Positions 39,415 to 50,753 of a DNA stretch of 64,000 nucleotides are shown one piece after another (within the stretch, counting starts at the first letter, position 1; every line of letters starts with the position of its first letter). The stretch comes from Odontocerum albicorne (lineage: Eukaryota > Arthropoda > Insecta > Trichoptera > Odontoceridae): NCBI GenBank assembly GCA_949825065.1, contig OX463856.1, positions 19,588,632 to 19,652,631 of the forward strand, written 5' to 3'. Under the pieces are notes generated by a model. The model saw nothing but the letters and a program-made list of their open reading frames with translations, had not been told where the DNA came from and did no database searches. The translations under genes and the position numbers were made by a program.

Positions 39415-41335
39415 ATAGGGGAGTAAAAATAATAATAACTTCAAATTATAGACCGATTCGTATGCAATCAACGATTCCTAAATTATTCGAGAGTCTTATC
39501 CTAGACAAAATTGTTGATTCGATTCGCAATATTATTATCACTCAACAGCATGGATTTATTTCAGGTAGATCCACACTGACTAATCTACTCGAATATGAAA
39601 ACTATAATATATTTTCAATTCGTTGTCAAATGGAAAAAAAGTGGACTCAATTTACACAGATTTCAGTAAAGCATTTGACAAAGTATCACATAATATTCTA
39701 TTAAGTAAACTAAAAACTTTAGGAATAGTTAGCCCGCTCTTAGACTGGATCGAAAGCTATATTAAAAACCGAATACTTACTGTCAAAATCGATGGTTGTC
39801 TTTCATATCCCTTTACAGCTACAAGCGGTGTACCCCAAGGATCGCATCTAGGACCAATATTATTTCTCTTATTCGTTAATGATATAGTTGACACACTTAG
39901 TGATGTAGAGATTTTACTGTTTGCTGATGATTTTAAAATGTTCAAAGTCATAAATAATACTGCTGATTGCCTTAAATTACAAGAAAATTTAAATAAATTA
40001 CAACAATGGTGTACCACCAATAAACTGCAATTAAACCTGAGTAAATGTGAGTCCATTAGTTTTTATAGAAATAAAAATCCAATTAATCACGAGTATTTGC
40101 TAAATCAATATATATTAAAACGTGTAGCTTCTATAAGGGACTTAGGAATTATATTTGATGAAAAACTTTCATTTATAGAACATGTGAACAAAATCACTCG
40201 GGAGAGTTCAAAAATCTTGGGATTTGTACTAAGAACTGCCCAACATTTCTCGGATTTTCGAATATTAAAACTGCTGTACTGCTCATTGGTACGTAGCCGC
40301 CTTGACTACAACTCATCAATATGGTCTCCTCATTACGCCGCCCATGTACAAACTTTAGAACGTGTACAAAACAAATTTCTAAGATTCATAAATTTTAAAC
40401 TTGGAATACCACATGAACAAAGAAATTATTCCAACTTATTAAATGCAATGAAACTCTTGAAGCTGTGTGAGAGAAGCAAAACAGCCTATATAGTACTGCT
40501 ATACAAAATCATTCACTCAGTGATTGATGCATTTCATTTCGTATTCCCACTAGATCCACAAGACAGCTCAATCCCTTTTATACTGAAAATTGCTATACTA
40601 ATTATTATATAAAATCAACTCCTCTATAATTCGTATGCAAAGACTTGGAAACGAGTTTTGCAACAATTTAGATATTTTTAATATAAGTATATATATAGTA
40701 TTCGCCAGAATATCACAACAATATTCAGAAATAGCTTTTAACTTTGAGCTCTCCTTTATCAATATAAATAACGTAATATAAACAAAACATTAAGGACAAT
40801 ACTTTGCCTCTGGAGTTGAGTAACCCTGCATCAACATGTAGGAAGGTTTTAATTCTGCAAAGCAACTTGCACCTCGTTCTAGTAATGAAGCCATGTGTTT
40901 TCTATATCTCAATATCTATCCATAAAATTCCAACAAAATTCTCAAAAAATCCAATATTTGTTCTATGTATGCGTTATTCCACTAAAAATAAATCTGAGTT
41001 TTTTACCTCTATAAAATAAGTCTTCGACAATTACGTAAGTCTGCTTGGTGAAGCTTGGTAATATTTTGTGGTATACATATATAACATATATTGAACTTAA
41101 ATATAGGTACATATAATTATTAAATAATTTTAAAACAATGATATAGTTATTTATTATTATAGTAATGACTGTTATTTATTATTATAGTACTACTGCTTTT
41201 TGTATCTTCATGTTAGTTTAAGGTAAAGTTGTATTATTTGTCAATAATTTTAAGTACTTGTATAACCTGTCACATGTTCATTTGTATATAAGAACACTGT
41301 TGTGTCGTTAATTAAATAAATAAATACATTACTGT
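39415..41335 (+). mobile_element. 5'-truncated LINE (CR1/Jockey-like) with 3' end
   Basis: It starts inside the reverse transcriptase (SNYRPIRMQSTIPKLFESL), passes through the RT and the C-terminal region, and ends in a 3' UTR with an AAATA-type tail near 41320. 5' truncation with a short A-rich repeat tail is the usual result of target-primed insertion. A SINE tail in reverse orientation adjoins at 41330. Confidence 0.88.
39623..40612 (+). pseudogene. LINE reverse transcriptase, partial
   Basis: A 329-residue open frame. Motif A is YTDFSKAFD (about residues 11-19), motif B is SGVPQGSHLGPILF (68-81) and motif C is FADD (100-103). These are followed by RDLGIIFDEKLSF and SLVRSRLDYNSSIW, typical of CR1/Jockey-type LINEs. 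All three catalytic aspartates are present. The upstream part of the RT (39430-39640) is in another frame; the switch falls in a run of A at about 39632-39640. The true RT start is upstream of the listed start, so this is a fragment. Confidence 0.9.
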
Positions 41336-41344
41336 ATCGTATTA

Positions 41345-41430
41345 TATTGTATTACACTTTCGTTGTACACAGTACAACCTGGCGGACTTATTGCGCTGTG
41401 ACAATCTCTTCCAATAAATTAGAAAAAATA
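41345..41430 (-). repeat. SINE/LINE 3' tail repeat
   Basis: 'ttgtattacactttcgttgt', 'agtacaacctggcggactta' and 'acaatctcttccaat': same tail as at 12.44 kb. Confidence 0.6.
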
Positions 41431-41439
41431 CTTATAAGT

Positions 41440-42330
41440 TCACAGAATATAGGAAAAGTGAACCAACTGTACATAAATATTTTTTATTGTATAGTTTTGA
41501 TTCAATTTGAGGATTCACCTGATGTTGACGTTATCTTTTACTAATTTTTTTGTAGGATGTACAATTATAGAATACACATTTGCATCGTAAAAACATGTTC
41601 TTTTTTCATGTTTAGTGTTTTTAATCACAAAGTGGAATTTTCAATTCGCAAAGTGGTATTTTTAAATTATTAAAGACAACATATTATCTTTCTGACATAT
41701 TTGTATATTAGATGTAAAATATTGTAATTTTCAACTCGTTCCATTTATTAATTTATTTTTCAGGTTCTTTGTACGAGTAACATGCATTACAGGTTTCTCT
41801 AATTCGTACAAAGACCAAACATAGCAAGTACTAAAAAATATGCATTTAACCGCGCCCGCGGAGCTATTTGCATGCGCCCACAGTATTTAATAACGAAAAA
41901 ACACAATTTAATCTCAAAAGTAGTTTTTTAGTAATATTGTTTATTGAAATCGTAAATATATAAACATTTGTGTTATTTTACGAAAATGTTTTAATTTCAC
42001 TGTCTGTTCGTTCAAGGGTTACCGGTGCCAAATTTCTGCACTAGTTTAGGTAAGTATTTTGTCTGCTGGTCAATGTAACGATTTATAATAATTTAGTAAT
42101 TACCTATGTAATAAATGTACATGATACTTTAAACCTTGTTTTTTTAGAAATTCGGCTTTTGCCCGCCCTATTTACCTAAATCTAGAATGCGGAGAACCCC
42201 CCCCCCGCATTAAACCATTCAAAATTTTAAGACTTATTTGATAAGAACAATAGTAAAAATACATATAAAACAATAAAACATTCTTACAAAATGTAGCATG
42301 TTTGAACGTATAAGAAATGAAATTATTTCT
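41440..42330. other. Unassigned stretch
   Basis: AT-rich, with a short CG-rich spot at 41850 ('ccgcgcccgcgg') and a run of C at 42199. No gene evidence. Confidence 0.35.
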
Positions 42331-42334
42331 AGTA

Positions 42335-42499
42335 TATATGAATGGTTGAATTAAAATAGGCACTAAGTACAAAAAAAAAACATAAAAAACTAAGTATGCA
42401 ATTTCGTTCTATATGTCATATATAATGAAACTGCATACTTAGTATTTTTTTTTTTTTTTGGTACTTAGTGCCTATTTTAATTCAACCATTCAGATATAT
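42335..42499. repeat. Long nested palindrome, about 165 bp
   Basis: Outer arms 'gaatggttgaattaaaatag' / its complement extend through 'gcactaagtac'. Inner arms 'actaagtatgca' pair with 'tgcatacttagt'. A poly-A segment pairs with a poly-T segment. The whole can fold as one hairpin. It is probably a MITE; a small-RNA precursor is possible. Confidence 0.88.
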
Positions 42500-43460
42500 A
42501 ACACTAAATTTAAGAGATTTTTCCTAGAGAATCTGAGTGACATATGAAAGACGTCTACCTATTTATGATACGAGGACACACCCACACGGTTTAAAAGTGT
42601 GATTGCTCTACCTACCGGCATTTCCAAAGGCTGGTTGGTTCGATTTATAGGTTGATATACCAATCTATGACACACAAACCAAGCCTATTCAGAACGGATG
42701 GGTTAACTAAATTACCCCTGAGCAAACAAAAAAAAGTGGACATAGCCCCTCTAATGATCTGTAACTAAGCATCCCCAGTAAGAAGGCACTCGGATAAAGC
42801 CAGTGATAATATCCATACTCTCTCATGTAGAGACAATGGAGAACTCTTTTCTGGACTCTTTCTAGCATGAGTCAATAAGTAATGCTTTTTAGTTAACAAT
42901 ATCGCTTTTTGATAAGTAAAATTATAGTACAAAATTTCACGTTCCATGTAAGAAATTTATTCAAAGTTTATGACATTCGATATCTTAAATAAACAGCATA
43001 AAATTATTTTTAATGAATAGTTCGACGATATTTCGTTATTATACAATCCAAATTTGTATTTTTTTTTATCAAACAGCCATTATCTCATTTATTTTAATGT
43101 GTATAATTTAAATTTTAAATATAATGTATGAATTATTGTAAACTGCAGATCGCATGAAACAGAACAAACCAAATAAATTGACCAATTTATTTGACTTGTG
43201 AATGAAAACTTGTTAACTACAACGCTAATGACTTATTGTTTAAATCACGATAAAACTTACAGTTAATATGCAGAAAAAAACCAAACCATTAAATATTTTA
43301 ATTTATCTTTTCTTTTTTATATTCAAAGCGCCTGCCTTGTAATTTGCCCCCAGTTGGTGGTTAAGATTTGGTTTCACACTAAAACATTTTTTTTACAGAG
43401 TTTATATAATTTTATTTTAAACACTGATGATCAAAAGCTTTTCTGGTGAATGAAATAAAC
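42500..43460. other. Unassigned stretch
   Basis: No supported exon or bounded repeat was found. A possible diverged tRNA-like piece lies near 42570-42650. Confidence 0.35.
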
Positions 43461-43464
43461 CGAT

Positions 43465-44780
43465 AAAATGCGCGCACTTAAAATAATATGTGGTATGTCG
43501 ATGTACGAGGCATATCCAGAAAGTAAATGTACTGAATTTTTGTAGGTTACAATTTTTTTTATTTAAACAAAAAAATTACGTGGTTACCGTAGTACATTTG
43601 TAAGCTATTTTTCGACATAGTCGCCATTCCTCTCAATGCAGGTGGTGAAGCGAGGTATCAACTTTTTGATGCCTTCCTCGAAGTAGTTTCCCGCCAACCC
43701 CTCCGTCCACTTCTCCACCTCCTCCTTTACCTCCTCGTCGGCTGAAAACCTTTTTCCACCCATGTGCAGCTTCAGGGAGGTAAAGAGATAGTAATCTGAA
43801 GGTGCTAGGCCAGGGGAATGCGCGGGATGGTTCAGGACATCCCATTTAAACGAGGCGAGCAGTTCCTTCGTGGCGTTGGTCGTGTGTGGTCTTGCATTGT
43901 CGTGCAGCAGTCAGACTCCCTTTGTCAGCATGCCTCTCCTCATGTTCTAAATCGCCCTCCGCAATTTTTTTAGGGTCTCACAGTATCTTGCAGAGTTGAT
44001 GGTCTCCCCTTGAGGCATATATTCAATTAAAATTATGCCTTGACAGTCCCAAAACACGGATGCCATGATTTTCTTGGCTGAAATTGTGGTTTTGAACTTT
44101 TTGGCGGAGGTTGAAGAGGTGTGACGCCACTGTTGAGACTGCCTTTTGGTTTCAGGCGTGTAGTGTGCAACTCAAGTTTCATCTCCAGTAACGATGGAGC
44201 GGAGAAATTCATCTCCATGGAGTTTGCAGCGCCTCAAAAACTCTTGCCCGGCATTATTTATTTCGCACTTGGCGGGAGATTGGATTGACATTTTTCACAA
44301 AACGTGTTGTCGCGTCGACACTTCTCAACGTACTGACCTCGAACCGGTCTCGTTGCGGAGGGGAAGGGTCAGGCTACACGGAAATGTAGCCAACATGTCG
44401 AAAATAAAATCCACCCGGTCGTGAGAGCCTCAGTACACTTACTTTCTGGATACGCCTAGTACAATATAATAAAAAATGTAAACGTGGGTCCAAAACTAAA
44501 TTATGAATTATAAACATGAGCTTAAAACTGATATGTGTAGTAAGGTGAAGAAAAGCATGGTGAGGTGTTTAGATATATTGAACGGATGGATGATGAAAGA
44601 CTGAGTTAAAAAATTAATCCAAGCATACGATCAAGTGGGAGTCATGGCAGAAGATGACGGAGAATAGTATGGTTGTACTAATTGAATACAAAAATTAGAG
44701 AGGGAAATATAAGGAGTAAGGGAAACAGAGTGTATATGAAAAAGGCGAATTAAGTATATTATGGTAGGAAAGTTTAGCAC
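43465..44780 (+). mobile_element. LINE fragment (recurrent family), split by a mariner
   Basis: 'MRALKIICGMSMY' runs up to 43505. After the mariner (from 44460) it resumes with degraded text and 'KSMVRCLDI'-like residues. The family phrase is MRVLKVIHGVSMYD. The mariner sits at its TA. Confidence 0.7.
43506..44459 (-). mobile_element. Internally deleted mariner, 954 bp
   Basis: The ends read 'aggcatatccagaaagtaaa' and, in complement, 'aggcgtatccagaaagtaag', with TA on both sides (43504-43505 and 44460-44461). The minus strand keeps the transposase tail: HSPGLAPSDYYLFTSLKLHM, EEVEKWTEGLAGNYFEEG and TCIERNGDYVEK, plus broken N-terminal and middle pieces. Multiple stops. Confidence 0.9.
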
Positions 44781-45420
44781 TCTGTTTAGAGTTGTAAACG
44801 TCTTCTCAAAATGCCTTTTCGATAAGGATATCAGTATCTGACACAAAGCACTCTGAGAAGGGCAAATTGCCCAAACAAAAAATCCTAATTTAAAGAAACC
44901 CATTCAAGTGTTGCATTACCATATATTCCCATTCAAGTGTTGCATTACCAATATTGTATAATACGAGTACATTAGGGATATTTTATATTATGAATAATTA
45001 TGGCTCTAATTATTACCAAGGAAATTTCCTAATATATGGAATGCCACTTTTGGGAAATTATTGTAATTTTCTAAGGTTGTGGATACCATAGTCTGTTGAG
45101 CTATAAAAGTAGGCTGATTGCATAATTAATCAAGTGTTGAATTTGAAATTCGTGCGGTGAGGTGCGGGCAACTGACTCGGGACGGTGTCGTGTCGTACAA
45201 TATTATCAACTGTGTATATTGTTATTTTTATTTATATTTTTGAAATCATTTTCACATGTATTTCTTATTTACTTATATGAAATTATTTTGATTGTTTCTT
45301 TATTTTCAGATTATTTTGTAAATGTTGCAAATTAAGTCGTCACTACTTTTTTTAAACAATTTAGTAAAGTACATTGTACCGTTGATAAAAATAAAATAAA
45401 AAAACAAAGATTCCTTCGAG
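44631..45420. other. Unassigned stretch with a 29-bp duplication and a TATA-like site
   Basis: 'cattcaagtgttgcattacc' occurs twice 29 bp apart (44899-44955). 'ctataaaagtaggctg' near 45100, followed by GC-richer sequence, resembles the promoter part of a solo LTR, but no LTR ends could be fixed. Confidence 0.35.
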
Positions 45421-45459
45421 ACATTTGCACCCAAGGGATCACAACTTGTCATTTTTGAC

Positions 45460-46184
45460 CAGGGCTCTGGAGTCGCTTAAAAAAAAACACGACTCCGACT
45501 CCGACTCCGATTCCTATACAATACGACTCCGACTCCACAACTCCGACTCCACGACTCCGACTCCACAACTCCAACTCAAAAAAGCTCAATTTTAGCAGGT
45601 TGTTTCCTACCTTTGCATATAGCCATTTTTTTTCATGTTATAGGGATATAAATAAAACAAGATCAAACTTTAAAAAAATTAACCTATTATATATGATAAT
45701 TTAAATAAAAAATTAAATATGTTATTACAAAGGGAACGTACATCTGATCCCTGCTATTACAAAAATTAATAGAGAAATGGAGAGAATTTTGTTTCTGTAA
45801 CGCAATGATATCAACACGCGGACGTGACCAATGCAGAACGATGACTGGCAAAAAAATGCGCGCAAATTGCGTGCAAACAAAAGGAGAAACAAATGCTCCT
45901 TTTCTTTCGACGTGAGAAAGAAGGAGACAAACACATTTTTGTAGACTTTATGCATTAAATGGATCTCGGTGATTCACCATATCGGCGCGACTTGCGCCTG
46001 CAAGTTTAATATTCGCGCACAATACACAGTCATTATAATAATTAAAAAAAATGTTTTTTAAATTTTAACGAAAAAGTAGTCGGAGTCGCTCGTTTTTTAC
46101 GACTCCGACTCCGATCCGACTCCGGCCCAAACACCGCGACTCCGACTCCGCGACTCCGACTCCGACTCCGACTCCACAGCCCTG
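45460..46184. mobile_element. hAT MITE with gactcc repeats, 725 bp
   Basis: The ends CAGGGCTCTGGAGTCG and, in complement, CAGGGCTGTGGAGTCGG are flanked by the identical 8-bp TTTTTGAC (45452-45459 and 46185-46192). Subterminal parts are arrays of 'gactcc'. The inside is non-coding. The 8-bp duplication and CAG..CTG ends identify an hAT-type non-autonomous element. Confidence 0.95.
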
Positions 46185-46199
46185 TTTTTGACACTTTTA

Positions 46200-47095
46200 A
46201 GAAAACAATGACACTTCCTTGTAGGTCCAAAATGTAACATTTTCAACATTATGATATCTCAAAGACTGATGATAGATTTTTTTACAACAGCTTCTTTGAT
46301 TCTTTGAGTAACAATCATATAACAAATACAGTGAAAATAAAATACAAATCTCAAGAAAAATAGGGAAAAATATGCGAATTGTGTACTTAATATTTTAAGA
46401 TAATTATGTTTTTCTTCCTGATATTTTATTTTATATTAGCAAATATAGCGTACATCTGAAGCAAGGAAGGTCGTTTCAAAAAGTGAGTAGTTATTTTAGT
46501 TTTAATATCAAATTATTTATGTGCATATTAAAATCATTAAACAGTGCGATTGGACACATTCAAGAAAAAAAAAACAGCAATCGCAAATATCTAAGAAAAG
46601 AAAGCGATCGAAAACATCCAATAAATGAAAGTGATAAAAATATCCAAGAAAAGAAAGCGATCGGAAGCATCCAAGAAAAGGCAAACAAATGGTTTAGCCA
46701 TTATTTGACGGTGAAATAAAACTAAAAGTTAGATAAATGCGAAAAGTTCATAATGTGGGAGGTTCGAGAAATTCCCTTTCTCTCGGAATGGGAACATTTC
46801 CGAAGAAAAAAAAACACTGCTTTTATGGGGATAATCCCATTTAGAAACAAGTTGTATGAATACATTTTGATCTAATGCCCTTAAAACAATAACGCATTTG
46901 AATACACATGTTATAAATATTATGCGCATTGAAACAAACAAAAAAATGGGATTTCAAGTAACTTATTGAATTATTCATGATCATAAAATACAGAATGGAA
47001 TTTTTATTAACGAAACAAAGTTATTGAATACAATTTATTGTTTATTTTGCTCTTACATATTGAAAACATTTCTTATTTTTTCTTAGATCTTATCA
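46200..47095. other. Unassigned stretch
   Basis: 'gaaagcgatcg' and 'atccaagaaaag' recur irregularly at 46560-46690, a small degenerate tandem. The open frame over it has no domain. Confidence 0.4.
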
Positions 47096-47099
47096 TAAC

Positions 47100-47345
47100 C
47101 GTCGTTATCATCATGAACCCTTAAACCGATGATGAGTCTTGGATGTCTGCAGAGTTTTCTTTCACCTATCTGCTTGTGCAGCATCTCTCCTCAAATTGGT
47201 TATACCTAATGTACGACAGTCGTCTGTCACACCATTCAGCCATCACAACTTTGGTCTTCTCGCTCTCCTACGCCCCATCAGATCGCGGAACAAAGCTTTT
47301 TTTGCAGTCAGTATTCTGCATACGACATAAGTGGCCAAGCTAGAG
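47100..47345 (-). mobile_element. LINE C-terminal fragment
   Basis: In reverse: LGHLCRMQNTDCKKSF, then RRLSYIRYNQFEERC, broken by stops. This is the 'GH..RM' block common to several LINE C-termini. Confidence 0.6.
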
Positions 47346-47384
47346 CAGTCCAACAATTAATTATAAGGTAGGCTCTATAAATAA

Positions 47385-47762
47385 TCCTATCGTCGTTGCT
47401 GGATCTCGTAGTCGAGGATTCTCTTGCTACTACAACGAAAATTCAATAAGAAAGCGAAGCTGTGGCGTGGATTTTTTTTAATGAGTGGGCTATTGCCCAC
47501 CAGCAAACTCACCGGCCACACCGCTGTACTGGATCCGATGGCAAACCGAAGTGAGCCGATCGGAGCACTCCGGCATATTTTTTCCCTCTTTTTTTTTAAG
47601 AATAGATATGAACGAAGCCATAGGTATCCACATACCACCGAATACTAGGCGGAAAAAATGTCTGTATCATTCGAGGGGAGTAGCACAGCGTGGAGTTCGA
47701 ACCGGCGACCTTCCGCACGGAAGTCTAGTGCGTTACCACGTGGCCATGCAATTCTAACCATA
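47385..47762 (-). repeat. tRNA-derived SINE (family S1), about 378 bp
   Basis: The minus-strand head 'gtggtaacgcactagacttc' and B box 'ggttcgaactcc' lead to a body with 'cctagtattcgg', an A/T run, then 'gccggtgagtttgctggtgg' and 'cctcgactacgagatccagc'. 61325-61690 is the best matching copy, also on the minus strand. Confidence 0.78.
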
Positions 47763-48029
47763 AAAAAAACAATTCTATGAACTACCAAATGCTCATAGTT
47801 ATATCGTAAAATAACACAGTGGGGTAACGGAACGCTACAGATGTTAGCGGGGTATATAAATAGGCGATAGGAGTGAAACCAAATTATCGAATTGTATTTT
47901 ATTGCAATCTCCACCTAATTAGGCATTTATTACCTGTTCTAAGGCACACAATAAGTATACGGGGATCTAAATATTTGAAAACTTAATTATTATTTTATTA
48001 TTATCATGTTTATTTATGATATCTGTATA

Positions 48030-48390
48030 TATCTACATACACAAATACGATCAAACCATTTCCCAGCCAGGGGAGCCAGAGAAGACAGACTTTCCAATCT
48101 TGACTCGCATCCTTAGTTTTTTTACATTCATACAACTTCTACAATTTCTCTGACTCTTAACGTTTCTTTCTTTCAAAGTATCATTCACTCGATTCAATCA
48201 ACTTTTTTTGGTCTTTCTTTTCCACGCTTTACATTCACATTTGCACCGTATATTCGTTTTGTTAGTCTTGCTTCATTCTACTTGCCCATACTATTTCGAA
48301 TGCTTTTCTTAACCTTACTTAATACACAATTCTTACGTTCACGTTCATCTCTAATCGGACCATTACGTAAAATATAACACATGTATGAGT
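48030..48390 (-). mobile_element. LINE 3'-end fragment (recurrent family)
   Basis: It starts at the terminal signature region ('tttcccagccaggggagcca', diverged). 'tcattcactcgattcaatca' then matches 980 and 18075. Confidence 0.62.
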
Positions 48391-48437
48391 ATTGTACTAT
48401 AATAAGAAATTATTTTTACTGAATTAACAAACTTTTT

Positions 48438-48512
48438 TCAGTTAAGATTCTTATCAGATTTTTTGTAAACAGTTTGCAGAAGTGTGAAGTATGACCACGA
48501 TGCTCGCAGGAT
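48438..48512 (-). CDS. Odorant receptor last exon
   Basis: 24 codons and TGA (48438-48440). ILRASWSYFTLLQTVYKK follows acceptor ATTTTCAG. SYFTLL is the usual ending of insect odorant receptors. It is too short for ordinary ORF calling. Confidence 0.9.
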   Translation of the reverse strand: MLRASWSYFTLLQTVYKKSDKNLN

Positions 48513-50753
48513 CTGAAAATTGAATATCAATTATATACTTTAACACACGATCAACTTTTTTATTTAAACTTAAACTCAATACTACTTTTAAATTAAAACA
48601 TAATATTCTTATTTTATTACATAATTATTTGTTTAAAATACCTGCTTGCAAGTATTTATAATGCCATCTATTTTCCGTAAAATCAACATACCATCACAGT
48701 TGTCGTTTATGCCTAAGTTTATACATTTTCTACCATCGTTCCTTATTGAAGGTTTGCTAAGCTTTCCTTCAGAAATGTTTCTTCTTTATTTGCCGCGTTC
48801 GGTCCTTTTGTCGTTGGAGATAATATGCCTGTCTTTGACGGCACGAAACAACTCTACAATTGTCTGAACATCTGTCTATTCGCGAATGTTGAGTAACCAT
48901 GACAGGCACCTTTTACCGATCCCGTATCGACCCTTAATTTTGCCCATCAATATTAATTTTAGGAAGTGGTATTTTTCTCCTTTCAATATATAAGTCAGAT
49001 GAGTAATATAATTAAGAGCTTTCGTTTTACATTTGTTCGACACATCACCTCAGTGTTAGAGATACGAGGAAACTAAGAAATTATGACCGATCTCCGATAA
49101 ATCCACATTTCGAATGATTCATCATTAATAAACATTCTGCTCTTCACAGTCCATGTTTGAGCACCATAAAGTAGATCAGTGTTCCCCAACCTTTTTAGAC
49201 CTGTGGACCGGTAAAAAAAGGAAAATTTTTTCGCGGACCACTAATACTGAAATAAAAATGATTTTTTTATTTATTGTAATATTTTTTTAATCTTATATTG
49301 TGACAGATGGACATGCTCGTATGTAACTATAATTAACATATATACATATAACAGTTAAACAATTTTAACTGTAACATTGTCTGATACAATTAAATTTAAC
49401 AAAAACAATGGGGTTTTTTCAACAAACTAATGCGAAACCTGCTGTTGCATCTTTGCTAATATATTGGATATTCTTGGCTGCAGTGCTGTCTCTTACAGAC
49501 GAAGTGCTGCATTCACGTCCACTCTATTTCTTTGTTTCGATTTTATTGAGGACATGGATGAAAATCCTATATTTAATATTTTTGCATGGCGAATTTCTTG
49601 AAATTTGGCATACTGTTTGCGGCCCGGCGGAAAGTCTCTGCGGCCCGGCACCGGGCCGCGGACCACTGGTTGGGGAACACTGAAGTAGATAATACATTAA
49701 TATCACTTAATCATGCGTTGCCGAAGTTTAAGATTCAAGTAATCATTACAAAAAACTGATTTTATCTGAGAAATTCTGCACGTACATCTGCATTAAGTTC
49801 ACAAAAAATTAAGCTTCCTAGATTGTTGAAACTGTCGACTTGTTCTACAGGTTGCTCGGTAAGCTTATGGAATCCACCACCATGAGACTGTTTTAAATTA
49901 AAAATCCTATACTAACATAAATACAAAAAAATACTCACCGAAGAAAATGTCGCCATGGAGATTCGAGTGAATCCCAGAGCAGATATCGTCAGGGGTCTTT
50001 TTGCAGTAAGCTGAATCATGACCATAGCTTTCTTGAAGAATAACCCTTCTGGTCCTTTCATGTCGGTCCAGGCGCAGGAATAAGCTGCCTTGGCCACGTT
50101 GTTACTCTGTTGAACAATATTTTGACAATCATTGATCAAAGATAATCCTTCTAAATTGAACAAGTAAATTTTTTTATCGACAATAATCAAAAACAGGAAA
50201 AAGGTCTCATACAGCGCTATTTTGTGATATCGATCACGCCTCAAGTGTTCGAAAAAATCGTTATACATTTACAAAGCTTCATACTACAATCATCCAGATA
50301 AAAAAATATTTCAAAGTAAAATCAGTCCAGCAGTTCATCTTCATCATCTTATCACCTTTACACTATATCTCTGTTGGGGGTAAACAGAGAGAACTGATAT
50401 ATACATACATATTATCATGCCGTTTCTCTGCTACGGTAGGTAGAGAGAACATACCGTCAGATCTTCTTTGTTTTACGACTTTGTTGCACATCTCGTATCC
50501 CTTTCTCTTCAACATATCCGAATTAGTGATTTGGGAATATAAGGAGCGTAGACGGAAGACAATTTTGTTTCGGCTCTAGTAATAGAATCTTCGAATTTTG
50601 AACTACAGGATTACTGTACTAATTTTATTTATTAAAAAAAATCTCTCCTACCTCTTCGATGAGTCTGTTCCCATACCAGCACATCATGAAGATTTCAGTC
50701 ATCGACGATGATAAGAATATGACATATTTTATCAACAGTTCTGGAGACGCTAT
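48438..50753 (-). CDS. Odorant receptor (7tm_6 family), last three coding exons
   Basis: Exons 50652-50753, 49939-50106 and 48438-48512 join in phase 0 to 114 residues and a TGA. Insect odorant receptors are membrane subunits of ligand-gated channels in olfactory neurons, working with Orco. Visible features are a hydrophobic segment (IKYVIFLSSSMTEIFMMCWY), the NNVAKAAYSCAW block, the AKRPLTISALGF block and the C-terminal WSYFTLLQTVYK, all in family order. The N-terminal three quarters are missing: no further exon was found up to the assembly gap or beyond the retrotransposon. It may be a normal gene with a far upstream half, or a fragment. Confidence 0.88.
49010..49890 (-). mobile_element. 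LINE reverse-transcriptase fragment, split by an hAT MITE
   Basis: The minus strand has 'MVLKHGL' and 'MFINDESFEM'-like text before 49169 (family: LYGAETWT, FEMW). 49691-49890 matches 310-480. The 8-bp duplication of the hAT MITE lies exactly at the break. The whole sits in the last intron of the odorant receptor. Confidence 0.65.
49177..49682. mobile_element. hAT MITE, 506 bp
   Basis: The ends CAGTGTTCCCCAACC and its exact complement are flanked by identical AAGTAGAT (49169-49176 and 49683-49690). Subterminal text has 'gcggaccac' on the left and 'gcggcccggc' repeats on the right. The open frame inside (49408-49683) runs into the terminus and has no transposase similarity. Confidence 0.96.
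49939..50106 (-). CDS. Odorant receptor exon n-1
   Basis: 56 codons, SNNVAKAAYSCAWTDMKG to FTRISMATFSS. Acceptor TTCAACAG, donor GTGAGT. Phase 0 at both ends. It holds the conserved cytoplasmic loop and the start of the last transmembrane helix. Confidence 0.92.
50340..50520 (-). mobile_element. LINE terminal fragment (recurrent family)
   Basis: 'atcatgccgtttctctgcta' and 'ggtaggtagagagaaca' are the reversed family terminus. It lies in the odorant-receptor intron. Confidence 0.6.
50652..50753 (-). CDS. Odorant receptor exon n-2
   Basis: 34 codons, IASPELLIKYVIFLSS to YGNRLIEE. Acceptor TTTTTTAG, donor GTAGGA. Phase 0 at both ends. It contains the penultimate transmembrane region. Confidence 0.88.

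Noticed and set aside
43633..44424. Several open frames on both strands rich in proline, glycine or serine
   Set aside because: They are frame shadows and broken pieces of the deleted mariner transposase.
49408..49683. 91-residue open frame as a gene
   Set aside because: It lies wholly within the hAT MITE and ends inside its terminal repeat.
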